Shown here: piece after piece, positions 1 to 10,859 of the stretch
How positions within the stretch are numbered: position 1 is the stretch's first letter
Layout: each line of letters opens with the position of its first letter
From: Phytophthora quininea
Taxonomy: Eukaryota; Oomycota; Peronosporomycetes; Peronosporales; Peronosporaceae
Assembly: GCA_011947345.1 (NCBI GenBank)
Contig: JAAVTG010000256.1
Location: forward strand, 62,001 to 126,000
DNA length: 64,000 nt
Direction of reading: 5' to 3'
Notes under the pieces: generated by a model
Databases searched by the model: none
What the model saw: the letters and a program-made list of their open reading frames with translations, nothing else
What the model was told of the DNA's origin: nothing
Translations under genes and position numbers: made by a program

Positions 1-1818
1 CACACAGTGCAGCGTCTGCGTCGTCTGTACTCGCTCTTCCTGCAGGTCGGCTCGGACGTGGATCAGCGCGACGTCCTGGCCGACCTGGTGGGTGTCTTGG
101 ACCTGCCGCTGTGGACACGCAACGGCGTGCACTTTGCGCTCTTCCTGGGCGCCATCATGGGCCAGGGAGACCAACAGCAGCAGGACGAGTGGATGCTGCC
201 CACGATGACGCTGCAGCTCTTCGGCTGCTACGGGATGACGGAGCTGGGCCACGGCAGCTTCACGCGCGGGTTCGAGACCACCGCCACGTTCGACGCGCAG
301 ACGGACGAGTTTGTGATCCACACGCCGACCGACACGGCCACCAAGTGGTGGATCGGAGGTGCTGGACAGACTGCCACGCACACCGTCTGCTTTGCTCGGC
401 TAGTGCTGCCTAGAGACGGAGGAGTCGTCCATGGAGTGCAGAGCTTCATCGTCCCGTTACGGGATGTGGAGACTCATGAGCCTCTGCCGGGTGTTCGCAT
501 TGGCGACATGGGCTCCAAGATGGGGCTGCAGGGCGTGGACAACGGCTGGATCCAGTTCGACCACGTTCGGATCCCGCGAGCGAATATGCTGCGACGCTAT
601 GCGCAGGTTTCGAGAGACGGTAAGTTGACCAAGACGCAGCACAAGGCCCAACTGGCGTATGCAGCACTGCTGGTGAACCGCGGCAAGATCGTGACGCTGG
701 CTGTGGGCGTGCTGGAAAAGGCCGTGACGATCGCTGTCCGCTACGCTGCTGTGCGTCGTCAAGGACTGCAAGTGAACTCTGCAGACTCTCATCCCGAGAC
801 CAGATTGCTGGACTACCAGACCCACCAATTCCGCTTGATGCCAGTGCTGGCACGCGTGTACGCGTACCGCTTGCAAACCAGGTACATCACTCGCATGTTG
901 GAGCAGTTTGAGACGCACGGGAGCGGCATCTCCGAAGCCCTTTTAGCCGACATCCATGGCACCATGTCGGGCTTCAAGGCCTTTTGCACGTGGGATGTCC
1001 AAGAAGCAGTCGACGTGTGTCGACAGAGCTGCGGGGGCAACGGCTACAGCGCGTACACTGGGCTGGCTGAGCTGCTAGCGGATTTCTCGGTCATGGTGAC
1101 CTTCGAAGGCGACAACACAGTCATGGCGCTGCAGACGGCTCATTATCTCTTACGCTCTGTTGAAAAGCTCCGTTGTGGAGAGGAACTCGCTGGGTCTGTG
1201 CAGTATTTGGAAAGAGTACAGGCGAGTGCTCGTGGACGTCAATGGGGCGTGGTAACGTCTGCTGATCTCGACAATTTGACTCTACTACGCGATGCGTTGG
1301 ACGTGTACGCTGGTCTTCAAGTGCTGCAGGTCGCTGCAAAGTTGGCTGCTGCACCAGGACAAACTGAAGCAGAACGGACCAATTCATGCCAAGTAGAACT
1401 CGTAGAGGTCGCACGGGTACACGTGTTCTACAACGTCGCCACCGCTTTCATCCAGCACATTGAAGAACGAGAGACCGAAGGAGACATTAAACCGGCGCTG
1501 AGTGCTCTCTGTCAGCTGTACATTTGCCAAGAACTGGATCGTGGAGCTGCCTTCTTCCTCAAGGAGAAGTTCATGACACCGGACCAGTGCAACCTCGTGC
1601 GCGAACGACTGAGCAGCAGTTGCGCTCGCGTACGTGTTGATGCTGTGGCACTCGTGGACGCTTTCATGCTCTCAGATACCATACTCAATTCATCCGTAGG
1701 CCGTGAAGACGGCAGCATTTACGAAGGAGCTCTTGCCGCGGTGACACACCGCACGGGCCCAACCCCGTATTTTTCCACCGCCATCAAGCCCATTTTCGAG
1801 GGCGAACTACTCGAGTAA
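1..1818 (+). CDS. acyl-CoA oxidase, 5' end cut by window edge
   Basis: The frame is open from the first base, so the N-terminus lies outside the window. About 605 residues are present, where the full family length is roughly 650-700. The product would catalyse the first, H2O2-forming, FAD-dependent step of peroxisomal beta-oxidation. Visible family features are the substrate-pocket stretch YGMTELGHGS, the GDMGSKMGLQGVDNG segment of the central beta domain, the CGGNGY turn, and TFEGDNTVM, which holds the catalytic glutamate. The C-terminus ends ELLE rather than an SKL-type signal, so peroxisomal import by PTS1 is not evident. It is uninterrupted here. Confidence 0.93.
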   Translation, partial: HTVQRLRRLYSLFLQVGSDVDQRDVLADLVGVLDLPLWTRNGVHFALFLGAIMGQGDQQQQDEWMLPTMTLQLFGCYGMTELGHGSFTRGFETTATFDAQTDEFVIHTPTDTATKWWIGGAGQTATHTVCFARLVLPRDGGVVHGVQSFIVPLRDVETHEPLPGVRIGDMGSKMGLQGVDNGWIQFDHVRIPRANMLRRYAQVSRDGKLTKTQHKAQLAYAALLVNRGKIVTLAVGVLEKAVTIAVRYAAVRRQGLQVNSADSHPETRLLDYQTHQFRLMPVLARVYAYRLQTRYITRMLEQFETHGSGISEALLADIHGTMSGFKAFCTWDVQEAVDVCRQSCGGNGYSAYTGLAELLADFSVMVTFEGDNTVMALQTAHYLLRSVEKLRCGEELAGSVQYLERVQASARGRQWGVVTSADLDNLTLLRDALDVYAGLQVLQVAAKLAAAPGQTEAERTNSCQVELVEVARVHVFYNVATAFIQHIEERETEGDIKPALSALCQLYICQELDRGAAFFLKEKFMTPDQCNLVRERLSSSCARVRVDAVALVDAFMLSDTILNSSVGREDGSIYEGALAAVTHRTGPTPYFSTAIKPIFEGELLE

Positions 1819-2185
1819 GAGCACAGGTTTCCCTTCAACCTGTATCGCTGCTACATTATCCTAACAGTGACAGTGAATACAATAGCACCCCGCTGACAAA
1901 GGCAACAAACCGTGAGCCGGGCACCTGTACAATGCAGTCTACGTGCAGAGATTTAGATGTCTCCAGGAGAGGTTTTACTCATTCGTTGCTGAAATGGAGA
2001 CGTTGTTGATCAGGTTTTCTGTGTTAATGAAATGGATGCAGGAATTAGCTGCAAACCTACGCTTTACGTTTCGTCCAATGAGAGCGCGTTTTCGCATCAA
2101 TCGAGTTTTGGCCAACCATGGCCTTGATGACGTCCTTATTTCGCAGCGACAACTTGCTGCTTGACATGCCATTCCTCGACTTGCC
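1819..2185. other. intergenic, no gene seen
   Basis: This spacer separates the oxidase stop from the dehydrogenase start on the same strand. I see no convincing reading frame, RNA gene or initiator motif in it. Confidence 0.5.
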
Positions 2186-3178
2186 ATGCCGCCGTCCTCT
2201 TCCCGCTGGAGCCAGGCCCAAATGCCTCGGCAAGATGGCCGCCTCGCTATCGTCACGGGGGCTAACACGGGGCTGGGCTTCGTTACCGCTTTGGGTCTCG
2301 CTCGCGCCGGCGCGTTCGTGGTTTTGGCCTGTCGTAATGAGCAGCGAGGACTCAAAGCGCAGCAGCAGATCCGCGAGCAGCTCCAGAGCGAACAAGAAAC
2401 CACTGGCAATGCAGAATTCATGCAACTGGATGTGGGGAGTCTGCAGAATGTCCACGAGTTCGCAGAGACCTTCCAGACGCGCTTCTCGGGCCGTCGACTA
2501 GACATTTTGATACTCAATGCTGGCGTCAAGGCGGTCAAGTACGACGAGACTGTCGACGGCTTCGAGCAACAGTTCGGTGTCAACCATTTGGGACACTTTG
2601 CGCTGACAGCACTGTTGTTCCCGATGCTGAAGCTGGAAACTGATAACGCTCCGCCTGCGAGGGTGGTGTCCATTAGCAGCATCTCGCATCATGGCAGCGC
2701 GCTGGATATGAACCAGCTCAACGTCAAGCCCGAGAGCTACGACGCCATGAGTGCGTACCGAGCATCCAAGCTCGCCAACCTGCTCTTCGCTTATGAGTTG
2801 CATCGTCGACTGGAGAAGGCTGGAATATCTCCAGATCGCGTTCTGTCAGTTGCCTGCCACCCTGGCGTCACGAAGAGCAATCTGCTCCCAAATCTTGCGG
2901 GCACCTATAACTCCGTCATAATTCGAGCCATGATCGGGTTCGTACACTGGTTGCCATGGGCGCAAAGTAATGAGCAAGGTGCGCTCAATGTGCTCTGCGT
3001 CGCGACTGATCCAAGTGTCGGCGGAGGCGAGTTCATCGGTCCGAACGGGCTTGCAGAATTCTACGGCTGGCCACAGACAGTGTCGTCCAGCAAACAGAGT
3101 ATGTCGATCGAGGACGCGCAAAAACTCTGGGAGGAGAGCGAAATACTTACGGGCGTGATGTTTACTGTGGAACCGTAG
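2186..3178 (+). CDS. short-chain dehydrogenase/reductase, retinol-dehydrogenase-like
   Basis: This 330-residue, intronless, intact gene encodes a classical-to-atypical SDR of the retinol dehydrogenase/WWOX-like group. It has the Rossmann dinucleotide motif TGANTGLG near residue 25 and an ACRN segment after beta-2 that favours NADP(H). It also has the LILNAG structural motif, a catalytic serine in VVSISSISHHG, and the YRASK active-site Tyr-Lys pair around residue 190. The substrate cannot be deduced from sequence. The first ATG is used; a second in-frame ATG 12 codons on would also retain the fold. Confidence 0.9.
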   Translation: MPPSSSRWSQAQMPRQDGRLAIVTGANTGLGFVTALGLARAGAFVVLACRNEQRGLKAQQQIREQLQSEQETTGNAEFMQLDVGSLQNVHEFAETFQTRFSGRRLDILILNAGVKAVKYDETVDGFEQQFGVNHLGHFALTALLFPMLKLETDNAPPARVVSISSISHHGSALDMNQLNVKPESYDAMSAYRASKLANLLFAYELHRRLEKAGISPDRVLSVACHPGVTKSNLLPNLAGTYNSVIIRAMIGFVHWLPWAQSNEQGALNVLCVATDPSVGGGEFIGPNGLAEFYGWPQTVSSSKQSMSIEDAQKLWEESEILTGVMFTVEP

Positions 3179-3648
3179 GCAAGTGAAACAACAAATACTT
3201 ATCATGTCGTGAATCATCTTGAATACACCACAGAGCCATGGAATCAAGTCTGCGATCTCTGTTATCCGCTGCGATGCGGCCCAAGTACAGGACGTTCGGA
3301 ATATTTGGCGATCGCGGCATGCCAATTGAGACGCGTACACTTCTTTCGACACTTTCGTTTTGGCAATTCCCCAGCAGTTGCCATGCTGTACGGCACGATG
3401 CATACGGCCAATGAAAAGTGTACTGCGGAATCATTGCTCAGCCAAGGAAAATATATTGCCGGTCATCTGATCGCGAGCATCAAGCCGCATTCTAAAACGT
3501 GTCAACAAAACCGCTAGCAAACCGACAGATACGAAGGAGACAAATATTGCAACGTCAATGCAAGTTTCCTGGTCAATTCATCCGTTATATTGTTCAGAAA
3601 CGAACAGAAACCTCTTCTCAGTGGTTCAATTCGGGACCTGCGCGCAAG
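3179..3648. other. intergenic upstream of first MATE gene
   Basis: This stretch lies between the dehydrogenase stop and the first MATE ATG. A frame runs into the MATE exon from further upstream, but it has no transporter homology before the ATG. Nothing else is recognisable. Confidence 0.4.
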
Positions 3649-5259
3649 ATGACATGCCAGATTCGAGACGCGACCCATGTAAATGAATGCACACCTTTGG
3701 TAGCCGCCAAGAAACCTGCAGAGACGTATGTTGCAGTCTCCTGCAGTAACGAAAACGAAGATGAACCCGAACCAGACGCTGCTCAAGAACTGCAAACTCT
3801 GTTGCAGCTCGTGTATCCCGTCGTACGTAGCGAACACGCCTCGAAGAAGAGTTCAAAAGCAAACTGTTTTTCACTTTAACAAAAAAGGTCGCGACTACAG
3901 CGCTCGACTTCATCCCAGGATTCACGAGCATCATCTTGGCAGGACACATCGAGTCCCCAACACTCAGCACTACGTAGGAGCTGCAACGTTATCGTCCATG
4001 GTAAAATTCTACTCTGACCCGCAAAACCAAACCAACTCTAACTTTTGTTATCTGTTTCTGCTGCAGTTCATGAACATCACTGCCTATTCTGTGGGTCTCG
4101 GATTGACGACTGCTCTCGATGCGCTATGCTCGCAAGCGTACGGAGCCCAGCGGTATGACAAGATCGGCCTGTACATTCAAGCAGGGTTCATGGTCATCGC
4201 GACCTGTTTCGTCCCGATTTTCCTTCTCAACTGGAACTCGGAGCATTTCTTGCTGCGAATGAGGCAAGACCCGGAGGTGGCGCGTCTAGTGCAGAGCTTC
4301 TCGCGATGGACTCTGCTCGGCGTTCCATTTGTGTTTTTGCATGAGCTCGCACAAAAGGCGCTGCAAGCTCAGAATGTGATGAGGCCGCTACTTCTCATCG
4401 CCGTGATCGGCAACGTGGTCAACATTGTGCTGGGGTATCTGTTCGCGTACCACACGTCGATGGGTTTCCAGGGCATCGCGCTCAGTAAGATGGTGATGCC
4501 ACTACTTCTTGCGCCGTACTTCTATCGACGCCCGCATCTCTTAACGCAGTGGTGGCATGGATGGAATTTGAGGAAGGCGTCGAGTCATGTCGGGATCTTC
4601 CTGCGGCTCGGAATTCCTGGCATGTTGATGGTCTCCATGGAGTGGTGGGCATACGAACTATTGACGTTAATGTCGGGTGTACTGCTGAATGCCGTCACGT
4701 CCGTCAGTGCTCATGCTGTGGTCGTCAACGTCAACAACATCATCTACATGGTGTTCGAAGGGCTTGGAGTGGCGGCCAACATCCGCGTGGGGAATCTCCT
4801 CGGCGCTAACGCTCCCAAGCAAGCCAGACTATCCTGTATGGTGGCGCTGGCACTGACGTTGACCGTCGGGATCGCCTTCTCAACTCTGCTGTACGCGATG
4901 CGTGGAGTCATCCCCAGTCTGTTTGTCAACGACATCGAGATTATCAAGAAGGCTGCGAGTGTATTGGCCATCTGGGCTCCGTTTGAAGTTTTGGACAGTC
5001 AGAATACCGTTCTGCAGGGCGTTTTCGAGGCGCCGGCAAGCAGAAACGTATTGCAGCAGTGAATGCCATAGCGTTCTACGGAGTTGGCATCCCCGTGGCA
5101 GCTCTGCTGGCGTTCCACTTTGAGCTGGGCATTGAAGGACTCTGGCTGGGCTTTGGCTTTGGCATCTTCGTGACGACGTCTCTGCAGTTTTATCTGTTGC
5201 TTAAGCGCTGGACGTGGCGAGAACTGGCAGACGACGCCCAGCAGCGAACAGCAGAGTGA
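3649..5259 (+). CDS. MATE-family multidrug/toxin efflux transporter (copy A, frame broken)
   Basis: First of a seven-member family of H+ or Na+ coupled antiporters that export organic cations, about 12 membrane segments. Exons are 3649-3822, 3888-4000 and 4067-5259, the same three-exon plan as its neighbours. Family landmarks are SALDTLCSQAYGA-like (here TALDALCSQAYGAQRY), PVFLLNW-like and LGVPFVFLHEL. Two single-base losses break the frame: one in exon 2 near 3956, since exon 2 is 113 bases where paralogues have 114, and one near 5030 before the GAGKQK loop. The rest of the gene is well conserved, so these may be sequencing errors. If real, it is a pseudogene. Confidence 0.8.
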
Positions 5260-5399
5260 AAACATTGTAGACGAATGAATGTAGCCATCGTGGAAGTTTG
5301 CTAGTTGGTGTCCGTTTCTTGCTCAACTGACTGATTGGCAACCGTTGAATGTGTCAGTCTCCAAATTGCCAGCCCCTCGGACGTTGACTGCGGAGCGCC

Positions 5400-7043
5400 A
5401 TGGCGTACGAGCCTCGCAGTCCTGCCGCCATCCAAATCTCGGGCGAGAACTCGCCGCTTCTGTTCACCAACAAGCGCCACTCGCGACTCTCGCAGACGTT
5501 TGTGGACGTTGCCGACTTCGGTGACATCGAACCGGAACCGATCGCCTCGCAGGAGCTCAAGACACTGCTCAAACTCGTGTACCCAGTGGTGAGAAGTACC
5601 TTCCAGCATTCGTGCTATAGTGCCAATGGATCTAATCGCAATGGTGTCCTTAGGTGGTGACGACTGCTCTCGAATTCCTGCCTGGCTTCACGTGCATCAT
5701 CCTGGCAGGACACATCCAGAGCCCCAAAACGCAGCAATATGTGGACGCTGCGACTCTCTCCACAATGGTACCGACAAGATACTTTTAGTTGTTTGTTAAT
5801 GAATTCATCTCACATGTTTTGGATGTTGTTTCTTACAGTTCATGAACATTACGGCCTACTCAGTGGGCTTTGGCCTCACGTCGGCGTTGGATACGCTGTG
5901 CTCCCAGGCCTACGGCGCCAAGAGGTTCGGCAAGATCGGGCTTTACTTCCAGGCCGGTCTGTTGATCGTGCTCACGTGTCTTGGACCAGTTTTCCTGCTC
6001 AATTGGTACTCAGAGCAGTTCTTGCTCTACATGGGGCAAGACCCGGAAGTGTCGAGGCTGGCGCAGGGATTTTCGCGCTGGACGCTGCCTGGAGTCCCCT
6101 TCGTGTTTCTGTACGAGCTAGTGCGCAAGGTGCTGCAGGCTCAAAACATTATGAAGCCTCTCGTGGCCATCGCGGCGTTCGGCAACGTGGTCAACATCGC
6201 TGCTGGCTACTGGCTGACCTACCACACGTCCATGGGGTTTGAAGGTATTGCGCTGTCTCGTTCGCTAGGGAACATGGTGCTGCCGTTGCTGCTGATCCCG
6301 TACTTTGCCACCACCCGCACCACCTGACGCAGTGGTGGAGCGGCTGGCACATGCAGCAAGCTGCTGGCCAAGTCGGTTTGTTCCTTCGTTTAGGAGTTCC
6401 TGGTATGCTGATGATGACGATGGAGTGGTGGGCGTTCGAGCTTCTTACGCTTATGGCAGGCATCCTCCCCAACGCTGTGGTGGCTGTGAGTGCGCATGCG
6501 GTGCAGGTCAATGTGAACAACCTCATCTACATGGTATTCGCCGGGTTGGCAGTGGCCTCGAACATTCGTGTCGGCAACTGTCTCGGTGCGAACGCTCCCA
6601 AACAAGCCAAGCTGGCGTGCACCGTAGCGTTGACTTTGACGTTTGCTATCTCGACGACGTTTGCCGTCACGCTGTACACGCTGCGCAGTAGCATCCCGAG
6701 TCTCTTCCTCAACGACCCCGAGGGTATCGCTCGTGCAGCCAGCGTATTGGCGGTGTGGGCTCCTCTCGAAGTGCTCGACGGACTCAACGCTGTGATCCAA
6801 GGTGTGTTCCGCGGCGCTGGCAAGCAGAAAGTGGCTGCGACTGTGAACGCCGTGGCCTACTACGTGTTCGGCATTCCTATCGCTGGTATGTTGGCATTTC
6901 ACTTTGTGTTGGGAGTCGAAGGTTTGTGGCTGGGCTTCGGCTTTGGCATTTTTGTGGCGGCGTCGCTGCAGTTCTACCTGCTCTTCGAGCGTTGGACGTG
7001 GGTCGAACTCGCCGGCGAGGCGCAGGACCGCACTGCGGAGTAG
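5400..7043 (+). CDS. MATE-family multidrug/toxin efflux transporter (copy B, one frame break)
   Basis: Exons are 5400-5588, 5654-5767 and 5839-7043. Exon 1 encodes the cytosolic N-tail ending LLKLVYPV. Exon 2 encodes the first helix with FLPGFTCIILAGHI. Exon 3 encodes the remaining helices, including SALDTLCSQAYGA, the conserved MEWWAFELLTLMAG of the second half, and FRGAGKQKVAATVNAVAYY. A single missing base near 6310, in a CCACC run just before the QWW motif, shifts the frame. Reading resumes in register to a stop with the family C-terminus WVELAGEAQDRTAE. Only 140 bases separate it from copy A, so the copies probably arose by unequal crossing-over. Confidence 0.85.
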
Positions 7044-7295
7044 CAAAGAAATCGCAGGGCGAATAGACTATTGCAAAACATACAATAAAATGGACTCGGT
7101 TTCCAATGCTACAAGTATCGGCGACATGATGTTGAATGCCACGTACCGCCGATCGGAAGCACCTCGAGACCTGCAGAAACACGCAGCTGAAGGCGTTTAC
7201 GTTACCAGCAAGGTAGATGGCGGGCACTCGTATGTAAACGAGTGCGGACGTCCAAGTCGATGGTCTCACTTGGCAATACTCCGCATCCGATCAAG

Positions 7296-8903
7296 ATGGT
7301 CGCAGGCGCTCAAGTGTTCGAGTCTCCAGATCTGAACGAGTCGCAGCCTCTGCTTGTCCACAAGCAACAAGAAACGATTCTGCTGATCCCCGAGAAACTA
7401 ACGAAGGAATCGGAGCCCAATGCTGTCCAAGAACTAGAGACGCTGCTCAAACTCGTGTATCCCGTTGTACGGAACTTTTAAACCAAATCTATGTCAAATG
7501 GAGATCTAACTTGTTCGTGTTGCAGGTGATGACGTCCGCTCTCGAGTACCTGCCAGGTCTGACCTGCATCATCCTCACCGGTCATCTCAATTCGCCATAC
7601 ACCGAGCAGTACGTCGACGCAGCCACACTCTCTACAATGGTAAACGCAAAATTATACACAATCGCCAGACGTACTAACTTTACTGTTTCTTTGCTAGTTG
7701 ATGAACATTTCGGCAAACACCATCGGCTACGGTCTCACTTCGGCTCTCGATACGCTCTGCTCGCAAGCGCACGGTGCTCGTCGCTACGACAAGATCAGTC
7801 TCTACTTTCAGGCCGGATTGGTCGTCATTTTTACGTGTCTTGGGCCCATTTTGCTGTTCAACTGGTTCTCGGAAACCTTTCTGCTTTACGTGGGCCAAGA
7901 TCCGGAAGTCTCGCGCCTGGCTCAAGTGTTTTCGCGGGGGACGGTGTTTGGTGTGCCCTTCCTCTTCCTCTACGAACTGGTTCGCAAAGTGTTGCAAGCC
8001 CAGAACATCATGGAGCCGTTGGTGGTCATCGCTGGTATCGGCAACGCCATCAACTTCACAGTGGGGTATCTGTTGGCATATCACACGTCGATGGGCTTCG
8101 AAGGCATCGCAGTAGCTCAATCGCTGGGCAATATGACGCTGCCATTGCTGTTGGTGCCATACTTCTGCTACCGCCCGCAGCACTTGAGTCAGTGGTGGCA
8201 TGGCTGGGATATGCAGGAAGCTACGTCGCACGTGGGTCTGTTCCTTCGTCTCGGGCTGCCCGGTATGCTGGTGACTGCCATGGAGTGGTGGGCCTTCGAG
8301 TTGCTAACGTGGATGGCTGGCATCTTGCCAAACGCTGTGGTCGCTGTCAGTGCTCACGCCGTGACGGTCAACATTGAGAGCATGATCTACATGATCTTCA
8401 CGGGGCTGGCAGTCGCCGCCAATATTCGCGTCGGCAACTGTCTTGGAGCCAACCACCCCAAGCAGGCCAACTTGGCATGTACGGTGGTACTAGCTGTGAC
8501 TTTGGCCGTCTCGTTAGTGTTTGCTGTCTCGATCTACATGCTGCGAGAGAGGATACCAAATTTGTTTGTCAACAGCCAAGAAAGTATCGAGAGTGCGGCG
8601 GGGGTGCTGGCGGTGTGGGCGCCGCTGATCATCTTCGACGGTCTCAACACCGTCGTGCTGGGTGTTTTCCGCGGTGCCGGCAAGCAAAAGGTAGCGGCCA
8701 CGGTGAACGCCGTCGCGTACTATGTCTTTGGCATTCCCGTTGCCGCTCTGCTGGGCTTCCACTTCATCCTGGGCGTACGGGGCCTTTGGCTCGGCTTCGA
8801 GTTGGGCGTCTTGGCGTCGACACTACCGCTGTTTTACATGTTGTTTGAGCGCTGGACGTGGGTAGAGCTCGCTCGGGACGCGCAGAAGCGGACAGCAGCG
8901 TAA
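7296..8903 (+). CDS. MATE-family multidrug/toxin efflux transporter (copy C, intact)
   Basis: Exons 7296-7466, 7526-7639 and 7698-8903 join in phase 0 to an uninterrupted protein of about 496 residues. The ATG was chosen because MVAGAQVFESPDLNESQPLL aligns with the N-termini of copies D, E and F. An in-frame ATG 36 bases upstream is less likely. It has the same landmarks as its neighbours: SALDTLCSQAHGARRY, MEWWAFELLTWMAG, RVGNCLGANHP and FRGAGKQKVAATVNA. The clean frame through two introns makes this the best model for the family structure. The transported substrate is unknown. Confidence 0.92.
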
Positions 8904-9094
8904 AAAGTAGCAGGATAGAGCCAACATCGCTTCAACTTGTTGCGCAATGCCCCCACGAATCCGTCGTGATCGCGGGACAACAACTGTCCCGTCAGCACCA
9001 AAGTGAATGAAGGTCCAGCAGGAGCGCATCGCCCACGCGCGACCTCACTTCGTCTTCTCCCTTCTAGAGCACAGCCGCCATCCAATCCATCGCC

Positions 9095-10715
9095 ATGGTG
9101 GCGTCAATGTCGCTCGAGTCCCCGACGGCCGGTGAATCCCAACCATTGTTGCAACCGAAGCAGCTACACGAGACATTGGTGACTATCGACGACAGTCTCG
9201 ACCCGCAAACGCGCAACCTCCTGCACGATGCTGGTAAAGAGCTCAAGACGCTGCTCACACTCGTCTACCCAGTGGTAAGAATTATCCTACTGCTCATGAC
9301 AACCGAGAAAATGCTGATACTTTTCAATTCGGCAGGTGGTGACGACGGCGCTCGAGTTTCTGCCAGGGTTCACGTGTATCATTCTCACGGGCCACATCCA
9401 GTCTCCACACGTACAGCAATACGTCGATGCAGCCACGCTCTCCACAATGGTAATAGGCACCACCAGGCGATCCAGTTTATCGATCGAACTGACGGTCGTT
9501 CCTTGCTACTGCAGTTCATCAACCTCTCGGCCTACTCGGTGGGCTTTGGCCTCACATCAGCGCTGGACACCTTGTGCTCTCAAGCGTATGGCGCCAATAG
9601 ACTGGACAAGATCGGCATCTACTTCCAGACGGGTCTGCTCGTCATCTTGGCGTGTCTTGGTCCCGTGTTCCTCGTCAATTGGTACTCGGAGACCTTCCTG
9701 CTGTACTTGGGGCAGGACCCCGAAGTCTCTCGACTAGCTCAACTCTATTCGCGTTGGGTTCTGCTGGGGATGCCATTCGTGTTCCTGTACGAGCTCATGC
9801 GCAAAGTTCTCCAAGCGCAAAACATCATGAAGCCGCTGATCTCCATCACCATCGGCGGCAACGTCGTCAGCATCGTCAGCGGGTACTGGTTGACGTATCA
9901 CACATCCATGGGCTTCGAAGGTGCCGCTTTGTCTCGGTCGCTGAGCAATATGGTGCTGCCGTTGCTGCTCTTGCCGTATTTCAGCTACCACCCGCAACAC
10001 TTCACTCAGTGGTGGCGAGGTTGGAAGATCAAGGAAGCGGTAGATCACGTAGGTCTATTCCTCCGTCTCGGCGTTCCTGGTATGCTCATGATGTTGCTCG
10101 AGTGGTGGGCCTTCGAGCTTCTCACACTGCTGTCGGGTCTTCTCCCGAATGCGGTCGTGTCTGTGAGTGCCCACGCCGTGACCTGCAACGTGGAGAACTT
10201 GATCTACATGGTCTACGCTGGACTCGGAGTGGCCGCCAACATCCGTGTCGGCAACTGCCTCGGCGCCAACGACCCCAGTCAAGCCAAGTTGGCGTGCACG
10301 GTGGCGTCGACGTTGACGTTGGTCGTCGCGCTGAGTTTCTCCATCTCGCTCTTCGTGCTGCGGAATAGCATCCCCGGTCTCTTCCTCGACAGCCTCGAGA
10401 GCATCCAGCGAGCAGCCACCGTGCTGGTGGTCTGGGCTCCGTTCGTCGTGGTCGATGGTCTCAATACCGTCATGCTGGGGTGTTCCGTGGGGCCGGCAAA
10501 CAAAGGTGGCGGCGACGGTCAACGCCGTGGCCTACTATGTATTCGGGATCCCAGTCGCCGGGACGGCGGCGTTCCACTACTTCCTCGGGGTCGAGGGGCT
10601 TTGGTTGGGCTTCGGCACGGGCATCTTGGTCTCGGCCACGTCGTTGCTGCTCATGTCGAGGCATTGGTCGTGGACCCAACTCGCCGACGACGCTCAGAAG
10701 CGGATGGAGCAATGA
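9095..10715 (+). CDS. MATE-family multidrug/toxin efflux transporter (copy D, two adjacent frame slips)
   Basis: Exons are 9095-9274, 9336-9449 and 9515-10715. Introns are phase 0, and the first two exons match the 114-base exon 2 of the paralogues. The protein follows the family to about residue 420. Two single-base losses about 20 bases apart (near 10483 and 10505), bracketing the FRGAGKQK loop, then move the frame twice. The last two helices and a WTQLADDAQKRMEQ tail follow intact. Two compensatory-looking slips in a G/A-rich stretch favour base-calling error over decay. Its leader shares MVASM..ESPTA..SQPLL with copies E and F. Confidence 0.85.
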
Positions 10716-10815
10716 ATAGCAAGTTAATACACTACTGATGGTAGAGCCGCACGGAAAGCCATTGACTCCCAGCCAGCTCGACTTGAGTCTCTCGGACGGA
10801 TAGGCGCATGAGTCT

Positions 10816-10832
10816 CACTTCTTAATTTCTCT
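10816..10832 (+). promoter_or_regulatory. oomycete initiator element of MATE copy E
   Basis: TCACTTCTTAATTTCTC fits the oomycete initiator consensus (TCAYTYYNNAWTTTYY) and lies 28 bases before the ATG. The same element precedes copy F and coincides with the left edge of the duplicated segment. Confidence 0.55.
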
Positions 10833-10859
10833 TCGAGCAGAGACCGGGGATTTGTAGCA

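Noticed and set aside
3823..3887. MATE copy A frame read straight through the first intron
   Set aside because: The continuous frame is accidental. The GT-AG intron and the 114-base exon 2 are conserved in the other copies.
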